A stretch of DNA of 16,529 nt from Candidatus Desantisbacteria bacterium CG1_02_38_46 (GTDB lineage: Bacteria; Desantisbacteria; UBA1551; UBA1559): NCBI GenBank assembly GCA_001871015.1, contig MNUO01000071.1, positions 7,715-24,243 on the forward strand. Direction: 5' to 3'. Shown one piece after another: positions 13,750-16,529 of this stretch. The translations under genes were made by a program, and so were the position numbers. The number at the start of each line of letters is the position of its first letter. The stretch's first letter is position 1. Under the pieces are notes generated by a model that saw only the letters and a list, made by a program, of their open reading frames with translations, did no database searches and was not told where the DNA came from.

Positions 13750-14814
13750 ATGAAAGCGATAATTTTATTAGGAGGTAAAGGGACGAGGTTGCTGCCCTTA
13801 ACAACCAATACGCCGAAACCACTTATTCCGCTTTTAAATCATCCTTTTATTGTTTATCAAATAGAATTGTTAAAGAAATACGGGATTAGCGAGGTCATAT
13901 TTAGTCTGGGTTATTTGTCAAAAAGAATTAAGGATTTTTTAGAATCTAAAAAGGACTGGAGAATTTCAATCAGGTGTGTGGTTGAGGAAGAACCACTGGG
14001 TACTGCCGGCGCACTGAAGAATGCAGAGAATTTTCTTAAAAAAGAATCCTTTTTAGTCTTAAACGGCGATATACTCACCAGTATTAATCTCGCCAATTTT
14101 ATTTCATTTCATCAAGAAAGGCGTGCAAAAGCAACCATTTCTCTAAGTGTTGTAGATGACCCTACTTCCTACGGACTTGTCAAACTTGATAAAAAAGGGA
14201 GTATTGAACAATTTCTTGAAAAGCCCAGCTGGGCAGAGGCAAGTGGTTGTAAAACTATAAATGCCGGAATATATATATTTGAACCAGATGTCCTTTCATA
14301 CATTCCACCTAAAAGGAATTTTTCTATTGAGAGGGAACTTTTTCCTGTACTTTTGCAAAGAAGAGAAAAGTTCTTCGGGTATGTGACCAAAAACTACTGG
14401 CTGGATATAGGAACGCTTGAAAAATATAAACAGGCGCATCGGGATATACTTGAAGAAAAGATTGTCTTTTCCTTCTTATTATTCAGGAAAGTAGAAAATA
14501 ATGTATGGGTTGAAGGAAATTCCAGAATTTCTCCACGGGCAAAACTTGTTGGACCTATTATGATAGGTGAAAATTGCAAAATTGCAGACGAAGTAGAAAT
14601 ATCCCCTTTCAGTGTCATCGGTAAAAATTGTGTTATTGAAAGTAATGCAAATATAATTAACAGCCTAATTCTGGATGGAACAAAGGTTGGCAGAGAAACT
14701 AAAATGGAAGGTTGTATAGTTGGTAAACATTGCCAGATAGAGAACAATGTCCTTATATCTGAGGGAGTGGCTCTCGGAGATAGAAGCACAGTGAAAGCAT
14801 TCAGCCAGATTTAG
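13750..14814 (+). CDS. Sugar-1-phosphate nucleotidyltransferase with left-handed beta-helix domain
   Basis: The 354 residues have an N-terminal nucleotidyltransferase domain: LGGKGTRLLPLT (7-18), TPKPLIPL with K23, GTAGAL (84-89), LNGD (104-107), EKPS and WLDIGT. A C-terminal hexapeptide-repeat region (about 255-350) has VGPIMIGENCKIAD, IGKNCVIESNA and VGRETKMEGCIVG. This is the layout of mannose-1-phosphate guanylyltransferase-like and related enzymes, and together with the downstream mutase it would make an NDP-sugar. Whether the product is GDP-mannose, dTDP-glucose or a UDP-sugar cannot be decided here. GGAG precedes the ATG, which lies 1 nt after the previous stop. The final G of its TAG is the first base of the following repeat array. 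Confidence 0.88.
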   Translation: MKAIILLGGKGTRLLPLTTNTPKPLIPLLNHPFIVYQIELLKKYGISEVIFSLGYLSKRIKDFLESKKDWRISIRCVVEEEPLGTAGALKNAENFLKKESFLVLNGDILTSINLANFISFHQERRAKATISLSVVDDPTSYGLVKLDKKGSIEQFLEKPSWAEASGCKTINAGIYIFEPDVLSYIPPKRNFSIERELFPVLLQRREKFFGYVTKNYWLDIGTLEKYKQAHRDILEEKIVFSFLLFRKVENNVWVEGNSRISPRAKLVGPIMIGENCKIADEVEISPFSVIGKNCVIESNANIINSLILDGTKVGRETKMEGCIVGKHCQIENNVLISEGVALGDRSTVKAFSQI

Positions 14815-14981
14815 GTGTCAGGTCTTGACATATGACAAATATCAGGACTAAAGTCCTGAGTTACATGTCAAGACCTGACATATGACAAATATCAGGACTA
14901 AAGTCCTGAGTTACATGTCAAGACCTGACATATGACAAATATCAGGACTAAAGTCCTGATTACATGTCAAGACCTGACACC
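14814..14981. repeat. Three-copy palindromic array bounded by an 18-bp inverted repeat
   Basis: GGTGTCAGGTCTTGACAT (14814-14831) is the exact reverse complement of 14964-14981. Between them, units of 50, 50 and 49 bp start at 14831, 14881 and 14931. Each unit has an 8-bp stem TCAGGACT/AGTCCTGA with an AA loop (first at 14842-14859) and ends with TGTCAAGACCTGACA. On the minus strand each stem is preceded by GTAAC and has a TT loop, similar to the two GTAGTG arrays. It fills nearly the whole intergenic gap. No good promoter or T-run was found in it. Confidence 0.92.
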
Positions 14982-14995
14982 AAAAAGGAAGATGG

Positions 14996-16465
14996 GTGAA
15001 GAGAAAAAATGTAGAAATTAAATTTGGGACAGATGGATGGCGGGGAATAATTGCTAAGGATTTTACATTTGAGAACGTGAGAATGGTTACTCAGGCAGTG
15101 GCAGACTATCTTAAAAAGAAAGTCTCAGATTTTCAGAAGGTGGTTGTTGGTTACGACACACGTTTCCTTTCGGACAAATTTGCAATGGCTGTAGCAAGAG
15201 TGCTTTGCGGTAATGGAATTAAAGTTATCTTAAGTTCCTGTGCTCTTTCAAGCCCGGCGCTTTCATATTCAGTTGTGAATGAAATGAATGAAATGAATGA
15301 AAAAGCCGGTCTTGGAATAATGATTACAGCCAGTCATAATCCACCAAATTTTAACGGACTTAAGATTAAAACAGAATTTGGTGCCTCGGCAGATAAAGCA
15401 ATAACAGAAGAGATTGAACACTATCTGTTCAGGAATAAACCAAAAGATAGCAATGGGAAAATTGAAGTCAAGGATTTAATTCCTGCTTATTTTAAAAAAG
15501 TAAAGTCTCTGGTTAATATGGAACTTTTAAGAAACGCTCGATTAAAAATAATATACGACCCTATGTTCGGGGTGGGGAGCGGATTACTACCTGGAATATT
15601 AAAGAACACAAAGTGTAAAATGTTTTCCATTCATTCAAATCCAGACCCTCTTTTTGGTGGAATTAACCCAGAGCCGATCAAGAAAAACCTGAAAGATTTG
15701 ATAAAAGAGGTGGTTAAGAAAAAAGCCGATATTGGAATTGCAACTGATGGAGATGCAGATAGAATTGGGTTAGTAGATGATACTGGCAGATACCTTACAC
15801 CGCATCAGGTCTTTCCTCTGATTCTTTCTTATTTAACAGAAGTGAAGGGATTAAAAGGAAAAGTTGTGCAGACAATTTCGTTAGGATATCTTGGAGAAAG
15901 GATTGCTCATCAATATGGTTTATCTTTTCAGGAAGTCCCTGTAGGATTCAAATACGTGGCTTGTTTAATGCAGACTCATAATGTGCTTATAGGAGGCGAG
16001 GAAAGCGGAGGGTTCGGTTACAAAGGGTATATTCCTGAAAGGGATGGGATATTGAGTTTACTTTTTTTCCTTGAAATGATTGCTAAGAAAAAGAAGAAGT
16101 TATCCTGCATTCTCAATGAACTTGAACAGAAATTTGGAAAATCCTATTATGACAGAGTAGACATAAAGATAAATCAAAGTGTCAAAGTATTAAAGTGTCA
16201 AGGTATTAAAGAAAAAATAAATAGTGTGATTATTAAAAAAGTTCCAAAAAGAATAGCAGGGATGAAGGTCAGGGAAATCAGGACATATGACGGAATGAAA
16301 TTCATCCTTGGTTCCTCGAATATTATTGGAGGGGAAGCATGGCTTTTGTTAAGACCATCAGGTACTGAACCACTCGTCAGGATTTACGCAGAGGCAAATA
16401 GTCCTGTAAAAGTTAGGGAAATGCTGAAAGCAGGAAAACAAATGATTGGAAGGAGGCAGGCATGA
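14996..16465 (+). CDS. Phosphoglucomutase/phosphomannomutase family protein
   Basis: Alpha-D-phosphohexomutase of 489 residues that would interconvert hexose 6- and 1-phosphates and feed the upstream nucleotidyltransferase. KFGTDGWRG (9-17) is the N-terminal signature; TASHNPP (111-117) holds the phosphorylated serine S113; DGDADR (251-256) binds the metal; GGEESGGFG (333-341) recognises the sugar; RPSGTEPLVRIYAE (453-466) binds phosphate. All four domains are present. The start is a GTG with AAGGAAGA upstream; the nearby ATG at 14992 is out of frame. Two short tandem repeats lie inside the gene and lengthen it slightly: EMNEMNE before domain I's active loop, and a 16-bp duplication near residues 395-405. 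The stop overlaps the next ATG (ATGA). Confidence 0.94.
   Translation: MKRKNVEIKFGTDGWRGIIAKDFTFENVRMVTQAVADYLKKKVSDFQKVVVGYDTRFLSDKFAMAVARVLCGNGIKVILSSCALSSPALSYSVVNEMNEMNEKAGLGIMITASHNPPNFNGLKIKTEFGASADKAITEEIEHYLFRNKPKDSNGKIEVKDLIPAYFKKVKSLVNMELLRNARLKIIYDPMFGVGSGLLPGILKNTKCKMFSIHSNPDPLFGGINPEPIKKNLKDLIKEVVKKKADIGIATDGDADRIGLVDDTGRYLTPHQVFPLILSYLTEVKGLKGKVVQTISLGYLGERIAHQYGLSFQEVPVGFKYVACLMQTHNVLIGGEESGGFGYKGYIPERDGILSLLFFLEMIAKKKKKLSCILNELEQKFGKSYYDRVDIKINQSVKVLKCQGIKEKINSVIIKKVPKRIAGMKVREIRTYDGMKFILGSSNIIGGEAWLLLRPSGTEPLVRIYAEANSPVKVREMLKAGKQMIGRRQA
15278..15301 (+). repeat. 9-bp tandem repeat inside the mutase gene
   Basis: AATGAAATG occurs twice in a row, followed by AATGAA. The period is a multiple of three, so it adds residues (NEMNEMNE) without breaking the frame. 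It sits between the domain I core and the active-site serine loop, probably in a surface turn. Confidence 0.75.
16179..16210 (+). repeat. 16-bp tandem duplication inside the mutase gene
   Basis: GTGTCAAAGTATTAAA at 16179-16194 is followed by GTGTCAAGGTATTAAA at 16195-16210, with one mismatch. The period of 16 is out of frame, so the copies give different residues (SVKVL, then KCQGIKE). It lies in the linker before the C-terminal phosphate-binding domain, where length variation would be tolerated. Confidence 0.7.
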
Positions 16466-16529
16466 GAGTAATTCAGATTGTAATAATTTGCGTTATTATT
16501 GCTGGACTGGCATTCGGGATAGGCTATTT
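16462..16529 (+). CDS. Start of a membrane or exported protein (partial)
   Basis: An ATG overlapping the mutase stop (ATGA), with GGAGG a few bases upstream (16452-16456), opens a frame that runs off the window. The 22 complete codons begin MRVIQIVIICVIIAGLAFGI and form one continuous hydrophobic segment, either a membrane anchor or an uncleaved signal. The overlap suggests co-translation with the mutase and a role in the same envelope-glycan operon. The family cannot be told. Confidence 0.65.
   Translation, partial: MRVIQIVIICVIIAGLAFGIGY

Noticed and set aside
14394-14789. Minus-strand 131-codon open frame in the nucleotidyltransferase gene
   Set aside because: It is antisense to the hexapeptide-repeat domain and has no ribosome-binding site or family features.
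14825-14853. TTGACA in the 14814 array as a promoter -35 box
   Set aside because: No acceptable -10 lies 16-18 nt downstream, and the TTGACA is part of the palindromic arm.
14814-14981. CRISPR array or intrinsic terminator
   Set aside because: The units are identical end to end with no spacers, and no T-run follows the stems.

Overview
All recognisable genes in this 16.5-kb window lie on the + strand, closely packed and AT-rich, with several start/stop overlaps (ATGA, TAATG, TGATG). The gene content is plainly bacterial: DNA polymerase I, endonuclease III, PurE and polyprenyl-phosphate-linked glycan synthesis. The junctions carry many short palindromic repeat families. That style reminds me of repeat-rich genomes from uncultured candidate phyla (Omnitrophota-like lineages, for example), but this placement is an impression, not a result.

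Layout. (1) 1-957: the apparent 3' end of an upstream gene, a SatD-family protein, and a 43-residue membrane peptide, with tandem duplications at both gene junctions. (2) 980-4888: polA, nth and purE, with repeat elements after polA and nth. (3) 4923-8171: an inserted-looking accessory cassette. It opens with a near-consensus extended -10 promoter that would give a leaderless transcript, followed by an AAA/DUF4143 ATPase, a ThaI-like restriction endonuclease, a beta-class DNA methyltransferase with a probable frameshift near its C-terminus, and a small unknown gene. (4) 8171-16529: a surface-polysaccharide locus with a WbpP/TviC-like epimerase, a GT4 glycosyltransferase, a decarboxylase-type SDR, a WbpA-type UDP-HexNAc 6-dehydrogenase, a WecA/MraY-type phosphoglycosyl transferase, a sugar-1-phosphate nucleotidyltransferase, a phosphohexomutase and the start of a membrane protein.

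How the genes work together. The mutase and nucleotidyltransferase would make an activated sugar. The epimerase, dehydrogenase and decarboxylase-like SDR would convert UDP-HexNAc to acidic or pentose derivatives. The WecA-like enzyme would place the first sugar on undecaprenyl phosphate, and the GT4 enzyme would extend it. The dehydrogenase and decarboxylase-like genes overlap, which suggests a UDP-N-acetylxylosamine-type branch (inference).

The least expected signal is in the junctions. The repeats after nth and after the first epimerase have different stems but one architecture: GTAGTG, a 7-bp stem and a TT loop, on opposite strands. This resembles REP elements mobilised by RAYT transposases. 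In both cases the first copy supplies the stop codon of the upstream gene. No transposase, rRNA, tRNA or CRISPR array was seen. No stretch above about 200 bases lacks a gene or a repeat.
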